The translations under genes and the position numbers were made by a program. 64,000 bases of DNA from CBDBZL01 sp965213545. Its GTDB lineage: Bacteria > Pseudomonadota > Alphaproteobacteria > Sphingomonadales > Sphingomonadaceae. Shown here piece by piece: positions 25,903 to 35,127 of the stretch. The notes below the pieces were generated by a model. The model saw only the letters and a program-made list of their open reading frames with translations, was not told where the DNA came from and did not search any database. The stretch covers positions 620,001 to 684,000 of the forward strand of contig CBDBZL010000001.1 in NCBI GenBank assembly GCA_965213545.1, in the 5' to 3' direction. The stretch's first letter is position 1, and every line of letters begins with the position of its first letter.

Positions 25903-26721
25903 TCAAGATCGACCGCCCGGCCTTGCCAGGGACAGTGTGCCTCGCGTTCGGTTCCTTGCGGGAAGCCCGGATGCACGCAAGGCCTGATGCGCCTCGGCGA
26001 TGGTGTGGGTGCCGAAATGGAAGATCGAGGCGGCGAGCACCGCGCTGGCACCGCCGCGCGTCACGCCTTCCACCAGGTGCGCGAGCGTGCCAACCCCGCC
26101 GCTGGCAACCACCGGTACCCGCACTTGGTCGGCAATGGCGCGGGTGAGTTCGCAATCATAACCCTCCTTGGTGCCGTCGCGATCCATCGAGGTGACCAGC
26201 AGTTCGCCGGCGCCGAGGTCAGCCAGGCGCGCGGCATGCGCGAGCGCGTCGATACCCGTCGCGCGGCGGCCGCCATGGGTGAAAACCTCCCAGCGCGGCG
26301 GTTCCCCCGGTCCGCTGATCCGCCGCGCGTCGATCGAGCCGACGACACACTGGCTGCCCATCTGCGAGGCGATCTCCCCGACCAGCTCCGGCCGCGCCAC
26401 CGCCGCGGAATTGACCGCCACCTTGTCGGCACCGGCAAGCAGCAGCGCGCGCGCATCCGCTACGCTGCCGACACCCCCGCCCACCGTGACGGGCATGAAG
26501 CACACCGCCGCGGTGCGACGCACGATGTCGACCATGGTCGCGCGGCCTTCATGCGTTGCCGAGATGTCGAGGAAGCACAGCTCGTCGGCTCCCGCCGCAT
26601 CATAGGCGCGCGCCTGTTCGACCGGGTCGCCGGCGTCCACCAGGTCGATGAAATTGACCCCCTTCACCACCCTTCCCTCGGCCACGTCCAGACAGGGGAT
26701 GACCCGGATGCGCACGCTCAC
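25903..26721 (-). CDS. hisF: Imidazole glycerol phosphate synthase subunit HisF
   Basis: This 272-residue (beta-alpha)8 barrel has both catalytic aspartates: IPCLDVAEGRVVKG (D about 11) and GSIDARRI (D about 130). VTVGGGVGS and GVGTLAHLVEGV are the phosphate loops. It builds imidazole glycerol phosphate with ammonia from HisH. It is about 20 residues longer than usual at the C-terminus, with a Ser/Arg tail. The start is a GTG at 26721. Confidence 0.95.
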   Translation of the reverse strand: MSVRIRVIPCLDVAEGRVVKGVNFIDLVDAGDPVEQARAYDAAGADELCFLDISATHEGRATMVDIVRRTAAVCFMPVTVGGGVGSVADARALLLAGADKVAVNSAAVARPELVGEIASQMGSQCVVGSIDARRISGPGEPPRWEVFTHGGRRATGIDALAHAARLADLGAGELLVTSMDRDGTKEGYDCELTRAIADQVRVPVVASGGVGTLAHLVEGVTRGGASAVLAASIFHFGTHTIAEAHQALRASGLPARNRTRGTLSLARPGGRS

Positions 26722-26770
26722 CGGCGCGCTCCCCTGACATCGCCGGACTCGATGACCCGGCGCGGCCGCT

Positions 26771-27499
26771 TCACGCTGCGGCCGCGATGCGCAGCGCCTG
26801 CGCTAAGTCGAGCCGTCCGTCGTAAAGCGCGCGGCCGGTGATGACGCCTTCGATACCCTCGTGCGCATGACCCGCCAGCCGCCTGATATCATCGGCCCCC
26901 GCCACACCGCCGCTGGCGATGATCGGCACGGACACCGCGCGGGCAAGCGTCAGCGTGGCCTCGATATTGCACCCTGTAAGCATCCCGTCCCGGCCGATAT
27001 CGGTGAACAGCAGCGCCGCGACGCCCGCATCCTCGAAGCGGTGGGCAAGTTCGATCGCCGCAATGTCGGAGAGCTCGGCCCATCCGTGCGTCGCCACCAT
27101 GCCCTCGCGCGCATCCACCGCCACCACGATGTGACCAGGATAGGCGCGGGCCAGCTCGCGCACCAGGTCGGGATTGCGCAAGGCGGCGGTGCCCATCAAC
27201 ACCCGTGCGACACCCAGCGCCAGCCAGCCTTCGGCGGTGGCCCGGTCTCTGATCCCGCCGCCGAGCTGAACCTGCCCGGGAAAAGCCGCGAGCACCGCCT
27301 CTATCGCCGCGCGGTTCATTGGGCTTCCGGCGAAACTGGCATCGAGGTCGACCATGTGCAGATGCGTCGCCCCGGCGTCGGCGAAAGCGCGGGCCTGGGC
27401 GGCGGGATCGGCGGCGTAGACCGTTGCGCGCGCCATGTCGCCCTCCGCCAGACGGACCACCTCGCCGGCCTTCAGGTCGATTGCGGGGTAGATGATCAT
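26771..27499 (-). CDS. hisA: HisA, ProFAR isomerase
   Basis: This 242-residue barrel has both catalytic aspartates: YPAIDLKAGEVVRL (D about 8) and VAVDAREGMVATHGW (D about 127). Its C-terminal GVITGRALYDGR is the family's terminal signature. It isomerises 5'-ProFAR in histidine synthesis. The ATG at 27499 overlaps the hisH stop (ATGA), so it is coupled. hisF follows 49 bases later. Confidence 0.95.
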   Translation of the reverse strand: MIIYPAIDLKAGEVVRLAEGDMARATVYAADPAAQARAFADAGATHLHMVDLDASFAGSPMNRAAIEAVLAAFPGQVQLGGGIRDRATAEGWLALGVARVLMGTAALRNPDLVRELARAYPGHIVVAVDAREGMVATHGWAELSDIAAIELAHRFEDAGVAALLFTDIGRDGMLTGCNIEATLTLARAVSVPIIASGGVAGADDIRRLAGHAHEGIEGVITGRALYDGRLDLAQALRIAAAA

Positions 27500-28149
27500 G
27501 CCAGAGCGCCCTCCCCATCCCAACGCAGAAAGCGGGCCAGCAGTTCGAGCCCGTAGCGCTGGCTTTTTTCCGGATGGAACTGCACCCCGACGATGTTCTC
27601 ATGCGCCACCGCCGCGACGATAGCGCCGCCATGATCGCTGGCCGCGGCAACGTGACGCTCATCGGCGGGGTGGAATTGGTACGAGTGCAGGAAATAGGCT
27701 TCGCCCGGCACGATCAGCCCGGCGGCAGTTCCGCGCCCGGTTGGGGAGACATCGTTCCAGCCCATATGCGGTACCTTGATCGCAGAACTGGCTGGCTCGA
27801 TCCGGCGAACCTTGCCCGGAATCCAGTCCAGACCCGGCGTATCGCCATGCTCCTTGCCGCGCGTCGCCAGCAACTGCATTCCCACGCAGATGCCCAGAAA
27901 CGGCGTGCCCTGCCGGCGCACACGCTGTTCGAGCGCATCGACCATCCCCGAAATAGCCCGCAGCTCCCGGGCGCAAGCCGCGAACGAACCGACGCCCGGC
28001 AGCACGATGCGGGCGGCATCTTTCACCCGCGCCGGGTCGTCGGTGACCGTAACGCTGTTGGCGCCCGCAGCCATGAGCGCGTTGTGCACCGATTGCAGAT
28101 TGCCCGCGCCCATGTCCACCAGCGCGACCCGTTCGCTCACCTGGCCCAT
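27496..28149 (-). CDS. hisH: HisH glutamine amidotransferase subunit
   Basis: This 217-residue class I amidotransferase has the nucleophile motif FLGICVGMQLL (Cys) and the His-Glu pair in GVQFHPEKSQ. It supplies ammonia to HisF. The ATG at 28149 lies inside the first copy of a triple 15-bp repeat that separates it from hisB. Its stop overlaps the hisA ATG. Confidence 0.95.
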   Translation of the reverse strand: MGQVSERVALVDMGAGNLQSVHNALMAAGANSVTVTDDPARVKDAARIVLPGVGSFAACARELRAISGMVDALEQRVRRQGTPFLGICVGMQLLATRGKEHGDTPGLDWIPGKVRRIEPASSAIKVPHMGWNDVSPTGRGTAAGLIVPGEAYFLHSYQFHPADERHVAAASDHGGAIVAAVAHENIVGVQFHPEKSQRYGLELLARFLRWDGEGALA

Positions 28150-28184
28150 CTCATCCGGCCCACCTCACCCCGGCCCACCTCACC
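28141..28184. repeat. Three 15-bp tandem repeats at the hisB-hisH junction
   Basis: Units CCGGCCCACCTCACC at 28155-28169 and 28170-28184 are identical; the unit at 28141-28155 differs at three positions and contains the hisH start codon. The hisB stop codon lies in the last copy. The array fills the gap between the two genes. Confidence 0.8.
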
Positions 28185-28773
28185 CGGCGATTATGCCCTT
28201 GGTCGAAGGCACTGCCGCACCGCGCCGCGCATCGAGCGCCACCGCCTGGCGAAGGGCGCGCGCGAACCCCTTGAAGATCGCCTCGCAGATGTGATGGTTG
28301 TTGAGCCCATAGAGAACCTGCACGTGCAGCGTCAGCCCGGCGGCCTGCGCGAGTGAGTGGAACCAGTGCTCGATCAGCTCGGTGTCCAGCCCGCCGAGTC
28401 TCTCCTGGGTAAAGCGCGCCTTCCACACCAGGAACGGCCGGCCCGAGACGTCTAGCGTCACGCGCGCCAGCGTCTCGTCCATCGGCGAATGGGCCTCGCC
28501 GTAGCGCCCGATCCCGGCCTTGTTGCCCAGCGCCTGAGACAGCGCCTGGCCCAGTGCCAGCGCGCAGTCCTCGGTCGTATGATGCTGGTCGACATGCAGG
28601 TCGCCGGCCACCTCGAGCACGATATCGACCAGCGAATGGCGCGCGACCTGTTCGATCATATGGTCGAGGAAACCGATGCCGGTGGCGATCCGCGCGTCAC
28701 CCGAGCCGTCCAGATCGACGCTGGCGATGATGCGGGTTTCGCGGGTTTCACGTTCGATACGGGCCTGACGCAT
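28180..28773 (-). CDS. hisB: Imidazoleglycerol-phosphate dehydratase HisB
   Basis: This 197-residue protein has the IGPD metal motifs: GFLDHMIEQVARHS, then DQHHTTEDCALALGQAL, and ALNNHHICEAIFKGFARALR-like near the C-terminus. It dehydrates imidazole glycerol phosphate. It is the monofunctional form, without a phosphatase domain, as usual in alphaproteobacteria. It is the first gene of the minus-strand histidine cluster, diverging from sspB. Confidence 0.95.
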   Translation of the reverse strand: MRQARIERETRETRIIASVDLDGSGDARIATGIGFLDHMIEQVARHSLVDIVLEVAGDLHVDQHHTTEDCALALGQALSQALGNKAGIGRYGEAHSPMDETLARVTLDVSGRPFLVWKARFTQERLGGLDTELIEHWFHSLAQAAGLTLHVQVLYGLNNHHICEAIFKGFARALRQAVALDARRGAAVPSTKGIIAG

Positions 28774-28916
28774 GGCGGGCGCTATAGGCTGCGCATGCCG
28801 GCACGCAAGCCACCCGCCGGGCCTGGACATCTCTCTTCCAGTCCCGCCAAGCTGGAATGCGCGCGATGCTTTGACGCTTGACCGAACGTGTGAACACCAT
28901 CACCTGTGCATCCGCC

Positions 28917-29462
28917 ATGAGCGACGACGCGCCCGACAGCCTCATCCCCTACGACGAGATCGTGCAGGAAGCGCTGCGGGCGGTGGTCGGCCGTGTTCTC
29001 AGCGAAGTCGAGCGCACCGGCGGCACGCTTCCCGGTACGCACCATTTCTACATTACCTTCAAGACCCATGCCCCCGGCGTCTCCATCCCCGATCACCTGC
29101 GCGCTCGGTTCGAGGACGAGATGACCATTGTCTTGCAGAACAAGTTCTGGGACCTGCATGTGGAAGAGGAGCAGTTCGAAGTCGGACTGTCCTTCAGCCA
29201 GATGCCTTCGAAACTGGTCATCCCGTTCTCGGCGATCACCGCATTCGTCGATCCGGCGGTGGATTTCGGACTACAGTTTCAGGCGGCGGCAACCGATGTC
29301 GAGCCGCAAAAGCATGAGGATGCGCAAAATGATGCGCAGGGCCGAGATGCGCGGGGCCAGAATACGCAAAGTAGGGGCGCGGAACGAGGCGGCGAAGGCG
29401 ACGTTCAAACGGCGGATGATGGGTCCAACGTGGTCACGGTGGATTTCGGCCGAAAGAAGTAA
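28917..29462 (+). CDS. sspB: SspB-like ClpXP specificity factor
   Basis: This 181-residue protein is the alphaproteobacterial SspB: LIPYDEIVQEALRAVVGRVL, then THHFYITFKTHAPGVSIPDHL and WDLHVEEEQFEVGLSF. It binds ssrA-tagged proteins and brings them to ClpXP. The C-terminal tail is acidic and glutamine-rich and ends in NVVTVDFGRKK, the ClpX-binding tail. ATG at 28917 gives the usual start. It diverges from hisB. Confidence 0.9.
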   Translation: MSDDAPDSLIPYDEIVQEALRAVVGRVLSEVERTGGTLPGTHHFYITFKTHAPGVSIPDHLRARFEDEMTIVLQNKFWDLHVEEEQFEVGLSFSQMPSKLVIPFSAITAFVDPAVDFGLQFQAAATDVEPQKHEDAQNDAQGRDARGQNTQSRGAERGGEGDVQTADDGSNVVTVDFGRKK

Positions 29463-29483
29463 CAGCAATAGGCCGATGGCTCG

Positions 29484-29921
29484 ATGCCGCTGGCGAGAAG
29501 CGAGGACAAGTTGGCCAGGTCGAACAAACCGAGCGCTTACCAGGCGAAGCGATCGCGCGGCAGGAAGCGGATCGACAGGTCGGAGGATATTCCCGGTCTC
29601 TCGCCCAGCCCCGCGAGCAATCTGGTCATGGCCGATGTCGCCATGCGCATGGGCGCATACCTGGTTCGCCGGGCGGTACAGCGGGGGTTCCTCAAAAGCC
29701 GATATGGCAAGGACAATGCCCGCAATATCGTCGAGAACCGCTCATTGGTGCAGACGCTGACTTCGGTAGCCATCGCCCGGTTGGCGACCAGTTCGCTTCC
29801 CGGTGCCGCCTTTGTCACGACCGGAATGGCGGCCAAGATCCTGCTGGACCGCAGCCGCGCCCGCCGCTTGGCCCGGGTGGAAGGTGACCGTGAATTGCTC
29901 GAGCAGGCGCGCGACGAGTAG
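29484..29921 (+). CDS. Hypothetical protein
   Basis: I do not recognise this 145-residue protein. The first 35 residues are strongly basic (AKRSRGRKRIDR); the rest is helical and Arg/Ala-rich with an amphipathic segment LVQTLTSVAIARLATSSLPG and TGMAAKILLDRSRARRL. It follows sspB by 21 bases in the same direction and is probably in its operon. The basic N-terminus suggests nucleic-acid or membrane contact, which is inference. There is no signal peptide. Confidence 0.6.
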   Translation: MPLARSEDKLARSNKPSAYQAKRSRGRKRIDRSEDIPGLSPSPASNLVMADVAMRMGAYLVRRAVQRGFLKSRYGKDNARNIVENRSLVQTLTSVAIARLATSSLPGAAFVTTGMAAKILLDRSRARRLARVEGDRELLEQARDE

Positions 29922-30193
29922 ACCCCTGTCAGGTGCTACCCTCGTTCGGATCGGGCGGACCGGTTGGCATCGGGGTGGGACGTCACGAAGGACCGGGTCG
30001 ACGTCCAATAGGACCCGGTTCGCAAAACAAGTAGGTCAGCCTGGCACCAGGCCAGAAGGCTTTTCTAGAACCTATTAGCGCACTATACTGGTCGGGTGGT
30101 GTCCGAACCAGGACCGCTGTTTGTCGCACATCATCGCTCGTTCAAGGGCACGGCCGCGGCCCGCTTGATCTTGCCCGGCGCGCGCGGGCATGA

Positions 30194-30907
30194 ATGCATA
30201 TGGACGATTCGCCCGCGCATGCTCCGCCCTCCGGCAACCTGCCCGTCTCGCCGCTCAAGCGAGATCCGGCGCCATCCGAAATGCCGCGACGTGGGCTGAT
30301 GCTCATCCTTTCCTCGCCCTCGGGAGCGGGCAAGACCACCATCGCGCGGCGGCTGCTGGCGGCCGAGCAAAATCTCGCCATGTCGATCTCGGTGACGACG
30401 CGGCCAATGCGTTCGGACGAACGCGAAGGCCGCGACTATCATTTCACCCATCACGAAGCTTTCGACGCGATGGTCGCAGCCGATGCCTTCCTGGAATGGG
30501 CGCAGGTGTTCGGCAATCATTACGGAACGCCGCGCGCGGCGATCCTCGAAGGGCTCGCGGCGGGACAGGACTATCTGTTCGATGTCGATTGGCAGGGCGC
30601 GCAGCAATTGTCGCAGGCAGCAGGCGCGGACGTGGTTTCGATCTTCCTGCTGCCGCCTAGCATCGCCGAGCTCGAGCGGCGGCTGAGGGCGCGCGGCACC
30701 GATGACGTCGAGGTGATCGCCGCGCGCATGCATCGCGCGCGCAGCGAGATCAGCCATTGGGACGGCTATGGCTATGTGGTCGTCAATCGCGAGATCGATG
30801 CCTGCTACGAGAAGGTGAGGACCATCCTTGCCGCCGAGCGAATGCGGCGCTTGCGGCAGATCGGGCTTGCCGCCTTTGCCCGCGAACTGGTCGGACCGGT
30901 GGCGTAA
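30194..30907 (+). CDS. gmk: Guanylate kinase
   Basis: This 237-residue protein has an extended N-terminus, then the P-loop SSPSGAGKTTI, the GMP-binding VTTRPMRSDEREGRDYHF, and the DVDWQGAQQL segment. It phosphorylates GMP to GDP and feeds nucleotide supply and ppGpp precursors. ATGs at 30194 and 30200 are both possible; neither has a clear ribosome site. It is monocistronic and convergent with the S8 autotransporter. Confidence 0.95.
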   Translation: MHMDDSPAHAPPSGNLPVSPLKRDPAPSEMPRRGLMLILSSPSGAGKTTIARRLLAAEQNLAMSISVTTRPMRSDEREGRDYHFTHHEAFDAMVAADAFLEWAQVFGNHYGTPRAAILEGLAAGQDYLFDVDWQGAQQLSQAAGADVVSIFLLPPSIAELERRLRARGTDDVEVIAARMHRARSEISHWDGYGYVVVNREIDACYEKVRTILAAERMRRLRQIGLAAFARELVGPVA

Positions 30908-30966
30908 GGACACGGCGGACAAGCCCGCTCACGCTCTCCTACAAACCCAGACCCTTCGTTCCGCCG

Positions 30967-33432
30967 CTAGAATGCCCGCGACCAGCGTAAGGCCCATCCC
31001 GCTTCGGTGGGTGCGCTCGCATGGTGACCGGGCTGGCGTCGCGCGAACACGCTGGCGGACGTGCGGCCCGCAAGCATCGCGCCGCTCCAGGACAGCTCGG
31101 CGGTCAGTTCGCGGCCTTGCGGCGCAAGCGGAACGTGATGCACGGCGGAGGTGGCGTTCAGCGTCTGGTAATCCCAATGCGACGGCAGGTTGAGATCGAG
31201 CGAACCCCCCTCGATACGCAAGGGTTGCGATACGCGCAGCGCCAAGCTGTCACCTGGCGTCAGCGTATCTTGGCGGACCATATCGAGGGCGAAAGCGCTG
31301 CTCGTCAGCCGGGTTGTAGGATCGACCAAGCCTCCGGAGCGCGCGCTCGTCTGGCCGTGACGCACTGCCGCACCGATGCTGAACGACGGCGCGACATGCC
31401 AGGTGCCGCGAAGATCGAGAAACAGCGTGTCCGCGCCCGCGAGCCCGAACGCCTCGTGCAGGCGGGCGCCGATCAGCGTCTTTTCCTCGGCCAGCCAGGT
31501 CAGACCCAGCGACATGTCAACTTGCCCCAGTGCGCGGTCGAGGAAGACGGCATATTCATGCATCTGTCCCGCGGTCTCGCCTTGCCCCAAGCGCAATGCC
31601 GGCTGCCAGGCTGCCTCGCTCGCCTGACCGCGCTGCGCGGCGAACGTAACGCCCCAGCCGCCGAAACGGCGAGCCAGCGCAATCCCCATCCCGGGCTCCT
31701 GCCAGCCCGACGAACCGTGATCGGGAGCCGTGGCGATTACGAACGCCGGGCCGCCTTCGCCACGCATCAAGCGTCCCACGCTCGCGGTGTCCTGACGCCA
31801 GGCGATACCCAGCGTGGCGATGCCAGGCAGATCGAAGGTCGCGTCCGCGGCGAGCAAACCGGCGGGGAGGGTGTCACCGGATGCCAGCGGCGTGTGCACA
31901 ATATTGCCGGGTCCCGCGCCTTCGGCGAGGGGCGCAACCGCAAAAGCGACTGCGGCGGGGCCGTATCCGGCCGAGAAACCCTGGCTTTGCGAAGCGATGG
32001 CGCCGGTAAGCGGCAGCGGCACCGGCGCCGCGGCAAGACCTACTCCAAGGTCGGCATTGAAAGCGCGCGCGAACTTGTCGGTGACCACGGTGGGAAGCGA
32101 GACGCGCAGCAACGCATCACCCATCGGGCCCGACGCATTCCCGGTTCCCGTGCCTGGCGTCAACGCAACGGTGGTGCCCGCCAGCGCGGTGGTACCGAGG
32201 GGAGCGAATGCGCGCGCCAGATCCAGGATGCCGTTGCCATAGACCGGATCGGGACCGGGCGCACCGGCATCGAACGCGCTCTCGATGAGGATCGCCGCGA
32301 GCTGGCGCCCCGTCAGGTGCGGGAATGCCTCGGCAAGCAGCGCCGCCGCGCCCGAAACCTGGGGCGCGGCGAAGCTGGTCCCTGAAAAGGCGCGCGACTG
32401 ACCGTTGGCATCGACAAACACCTTGCTGCCGGAATAGGAGCAGCAGATCGCCTCACCGCGCGCGGTGATATAGGTCGCAGCGCCCGAGCCGGCGCGGTTG
32501 CTGAAGGTGGAGATGCGCCCTTCGGCGTCGATCGAGCCGACCACCAGCACCGAGCCCGCGCCCGCCGCCGCGAGGCGCGAGGTGAAGTCGCTTGCCTGAT
32601 CGAACCCCTCATTGCCCGCCGCCACGACCACCAGCGTGCCGCGTGCGGTGGCAGAGCGCACCGCGTCGGTCAGCACGGCGGTGGCCGAACCGCCGCCGAG
32701 CGAGATATTGACGACCTTGGCGCCATTGTCGGCGGCATAGGAGACCGCCTGGGCCACCGTGCTGTCGAAGAAGGCGCAGGCCGAGCTGCCCGAGCCGCTT
32801 TCGCAGCTGCCCGGCTGATCGCTGCGCAGGGCCAGCACGCTTGCGCCCCAAGCCATTCCCAGCACGCCCGCCCCGTCGCGCGCCGCCGCCGCGACCTGGG
32901 CAACCCGCGTGCCATGATCGCTGGTGCCCGAAAGCTGACCGCGCGAGGCGAACATGTCGCGCGAGGCCGGCGAGATACGCCCGGCGAGTTCCGGATGGCT
33001 GGGGTCGATCCCACTGTCGATCACGGCAATGGTCACGCCCTTGCCGCTATGACCGGCTTGCCAGGCGAGCGCGGCGTTGTGCTGCTGCGGTCCGCCCGAC
33101 TTGCGAAACTCGTGCGTGTTGTAAGCCGCGGCCACCGGCAGAACGCGCGGGGCTGGCCCGGTCAACACCGGCGCGGCTGAAGGCGCAGGGGTGGGTGCAG
33201 GCGCAGGGGTAGGCGCCGGGCTGGGTGCGGGAGTTGGCGCAGGGGCGGCGGCAACCGGTTCGGGGCTGCCCCCGGCCGAGGGCGCGGGAGCTGCCACTAC
33301 CGGAGGCGGCGGTGCACTGATCGGACCGCCAGTCGATCCGCCTCCACCACCACCGCAACCCGCGAGCGCGAAGGTGAACGCGAGGATACCCACGGAGGAC
33401 AATTTCTTGTGGCGGAAATGATGACGGACCAT
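30967..33432 (-). CDS. S8 serine protease lipoprotein autotransporter
   Basis: This 821-residue protein starts with a lipoprotein signal ending in LAGC, then six Gly and a Pro/Ala repeat linker to residue about 95. A subtilisin domain carries the triad VIDSGI (D), SDHGTRV (H) and SGTSFAAP (S). The last 270 residues form a beta-strand-rich domain ending in RWSRAF, the terminal Phe of outer-membrane barrels. This order matches SphB1/NalP-type proteases that mature other surface proteins. AGGAG lies 9 bases before the ATG. The gene is single. Confidence 0.9.
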   Translation of the reverse strand: MVRHHFRHKKLSSVGILAFTFALAGCGGGGGGSTGGPISAPPPPVVAAPAPSAGGSPEPVAAAPAPTPAPSPAPTPAPAPTPAPSAAPVLTGPAPRVLPVAAAYNTHEFRKSGGPQQHNAALAWQAGHSGKGVTIAVIDSGIDPSHPELAGRISPASRDMFASRGQLSGTSDHGTRVAQVAAAARDGAGVLGMAWGASVLALRSDQPGSCESGSGSSACAFFDSTVAQAVSYAADNGAKVVNISLGGGSATAVLTDAVRSATARGTLVVVAAGNEGFDQASDFTSRLAAAGAGSVLVVGSIDAEGRISTFSNRAGSGAATYITARGEAICCSYSGSKVFVDANGQSRAFSGTSFAAPQVSGAAALLAEAFPHLTGRQLAAILIESAFDAGAPGPDPVYGNGILDLARAFAPLGTTALAGTTVALTPGTGTGNASGPMGDALLRVSLPTVVTDKFARAFNADLGVGLAAAPVPLPLTGAIASQSQGFSAGYGPAAVAFAVAPLAEGAGPGNIVHTPLASGDTLPAGLLAADATFDLPGIATLGIAWRQDTASVGRLMRGEGGPAFVIATAPDHGSSGWQEPGMGIALARRFGGWGVTFAAQRGQASEAAWQPALRLGQGETAGQMHEYAVFLDRALGQVDMSLGLTWLAEEKTLIGARLHEAFGLAGADTLFLDLRGTWHVAPSFSIGAAVRHGQTSARSGGLVDPTTRLTSSAFALDMVRQDTLTPGDSLALRVSQPLRIEGGSLDLNLPSHWDYQTLNATSAVHHVPLAPQGRELTAELSWSGAMLAGRTSASVFARRQPGHHASAPTEAGWALRWSRAF

Positions 33433-33874
33433 TGCAGACGGCTCCTGATCAGGTCGGGTGCGATCTGCATGGTTGGCGAAAATGCCTAAGCACTATTGGA
33501 CAAACAAAACTAATGGTTCGGTAAGATACTGGTACGTTCAAGATTTCCACGCCAATTCTGCAGCCTTGCTTCGTTAACGTATACTGTTCGTTTACCTTGA
33601 TTGACCGCTCACACGGCTAAAGGCATCGATCATCGAGGTATGTGGCTGGCTATGTCGATGCCCGGCGCAGCATGCGGGTGAGCGTCATCCGGATGTTGAA
33701 CTTTTTGTTGGGCCAAGGCTCGATCCTATTGGACGAAGGCAGCGCCAGGCCCAGGTTGCGAATCGGTTCGGCCGTTCGGCTGACGGGTCGATGAACCACG
33801 AAGCTTGCTCACGGCAGCAGGCCGGGTTAGCCGGTACAGGAGCAGCCCCGGCTTATGGGCGCACAGGAGTTAGG
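33433..33874. other. Intergenic region between autotransporter and dapD
   Basis: This stretch has lower GC around 33480-33620 and should hold the divergent promoters for the protease gene and dapD. One open frame of 50 codons from GTG 33642 to 33794 carries an MRVSVIRMLNFLL segment, but I recognise nothing in it. No hairpin terminator is seen. Confidence 0.5.
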
Positions 33875-34720
33875 ATGTCGGCCGATCTGGAAAACGCCAT
33901 CGAACGCGCTTGGAACGACCGGGCCGGCGTCACTCCCGCCAGCACTTCGGTCCGTGAGCCGGTCGAGGCTGCGCTGGAATTGCTCGACAGCGGTCAAGTG
34001 CGGGTCGCCGAACCGGATGGCGATGGGCGCTGGCAGGTCAACCAATGGCTGAAGAAGGCGGTCCTGCTGTCTTTCCGGCTCAACGAGAACGCGCTCATCG
34101 AGCAGGCGGGCGGCGGCGCGCCGGCGTTCGACAAGGTGGCGTCCAAGTTCGACGGATGGGACGAGGCGCGGTTTCGTGAAGCCGGCTTTCGCGTAGTGCC
34201 GGGCGCCATCGCCCGCCGCGGCGCCTTCATCGGTAAGAACGTCGTGCTGATGCCCAGCTTCGTCAATATCGGCGCCTATGTCGGCGAAGGCACGATGATC
34301 GACACCTGGGCCACGGTGGGCTCATGCGCGCAGATCGGTGCCAATGTGCATATCAGCGGCGGAGCGGGCATCGGCGGTGTTCTCGAGCCATTGCAGGCCG
34401 ACCCGGTGATCATCGAGGATGGCGCCTTCATCGGCGCGCGGGCCGAGGTGGCCGAAGGCGTGCGCGTGGGCGAAGGCGCGGTGTTGGCGATGGGTGTATT
34501 CCTGGGCGCCTCAACCAAGATCATCGACCGCGCAAGAGGCGAAGTGCATCGCGGGCACGTGCCACCTTATGCGGTGGTGGTGCCCGGGGCGCTGCCTGCA
34601 GCGGTCGATCCGGCGGGTTCCGCCAAGCTATCGCCCGCGCTTTCCTGCGCGGTCATCGTCAAGACCGTAGATGCACGAACCCGGGCCAAAACCGGCATTA
34701 ACGAGCTACTGCGTGACTGA
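33875..34720 (+). CDS. dapD: Tetrahydrodipicolinate N-succinyltransferase DapD
   Basis: This 281-residue protein has an N-terminal helical domain and a left-handed beta-helix made of hexapeptide repeats (GAFIGKNVVLMPSFVNIGAYVG, then IEDGAFIGARAEV). It succinylates tetrahydrodipicolinate in the lysine and meso-DAP pathway, so it supports both lysine and peptidoglycan. ATG at 33875 follows AGGAG at 5 bases; a frame from 33791 would add 28 poorly conserved residues. It is single and precedes the small stress-gene cluster. Confidence 0.95.
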   Translation: MSADLENAIERAWNDRAGVTPASTSVREPVEAALELLDSGQVRVAEPDGDGRWQVNQWLKKAVLLSFRLNENALIEQAGGGAPAFDKVASKFDGWDEARFREAGFRVVPGAIARRGAFIGKNVVLMPSFVNIGAYVGEGTMIDTWATVGSCAQIGANVHISGGAGIGGVLEPLQADPVIIEDGAFIGARAEVAEGVRVGEGAVLAMGVFLGASTKIIDRARGEVHRGHVPPYAVVVPGALPAAVDPAGSAKLSPALSCAVIVKTVDARTRAKTGINELLRD

Positions 34721-34739
34721 TAGCATCGCGCGCACTTAA

Positions 34740-34764
34740 GGAACGTTAACCCGGCCGGACCGTA
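34740..34764 (+). promoter_or_regulatory. Candidate EcfG-type promoter
   Basis: GGAAC at 34740-34744, then 16 bases, then CGTA at 34761-34764. The consensus for the alphaproteobacterial general-stress sigma factor is GGAAC-N16/17-CGTT, so one base differs. It lies 43 bases before the ATG of the small membrane protein. Confidence 0.5.
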
Positions 34765-34806
34765 AATCTTATCGGGGTTATGCAAATTATTGTAAGGACG
34801 AAGACC

Positions 34807-35127
34807 ATGGCGATTGAGGGGGACGAAGTTCACAGGGAGACCGATGAGGCGCGCGGTGGCTCCACGCCGCATATCGTCCGCTGGATCTTGGTCATCAGCA
34901 CGATCGGCGCGATCGTTCTGCTTTCGGCGGTCTGGATCATCGGCGCGGCGCTGCAAGGTGATCGCGAGAGCGCAGTTACCGCAAGCGCGGTCGAGCGACT
35001 GGAACGCGATGATGACGGCGAGGAAACCAACGGCATCCTGAGCGACAACGCCGACCAATTCGGTGACAGCGTCGCGGATGATAACCCTTCTGCGATCCCC
35101 AATGATGCAGCGGAGGATGCCCGATGA
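34807..35127 (+). CDS. Small single-span membrane protein
   Basis: This 106-residue protein has one central membrane helix, IVRWILVISTIGAIVLLSAVWIIGAAL, and an acidic C-terminal half (RDDDGEETNGILSDNADQF). I do not recognise a family. AAGGA sits 8 bases before the ATG at 34807. It overlaps the DUF2945 gene by four bases (ATGA) and begins a short operon. Its position after an EcfG-like promoter hints at a stress role. Confidence 0.65.
   Translation: MAIEGDEVHRETDEARGGSTPHIVRWILVISTIGAIVLLSAVWIIGAALQGDRESAVTASAVERLERDDDGEETNGILSDNADQFGDSVADDNPSAIPNDAAEDAR

Noticed and set aside
33642..33794. Fifty-codon frame upstream of dapD
   Set aside because: No signal, no ribosome site and no similarity I recognise; kept only as a note.
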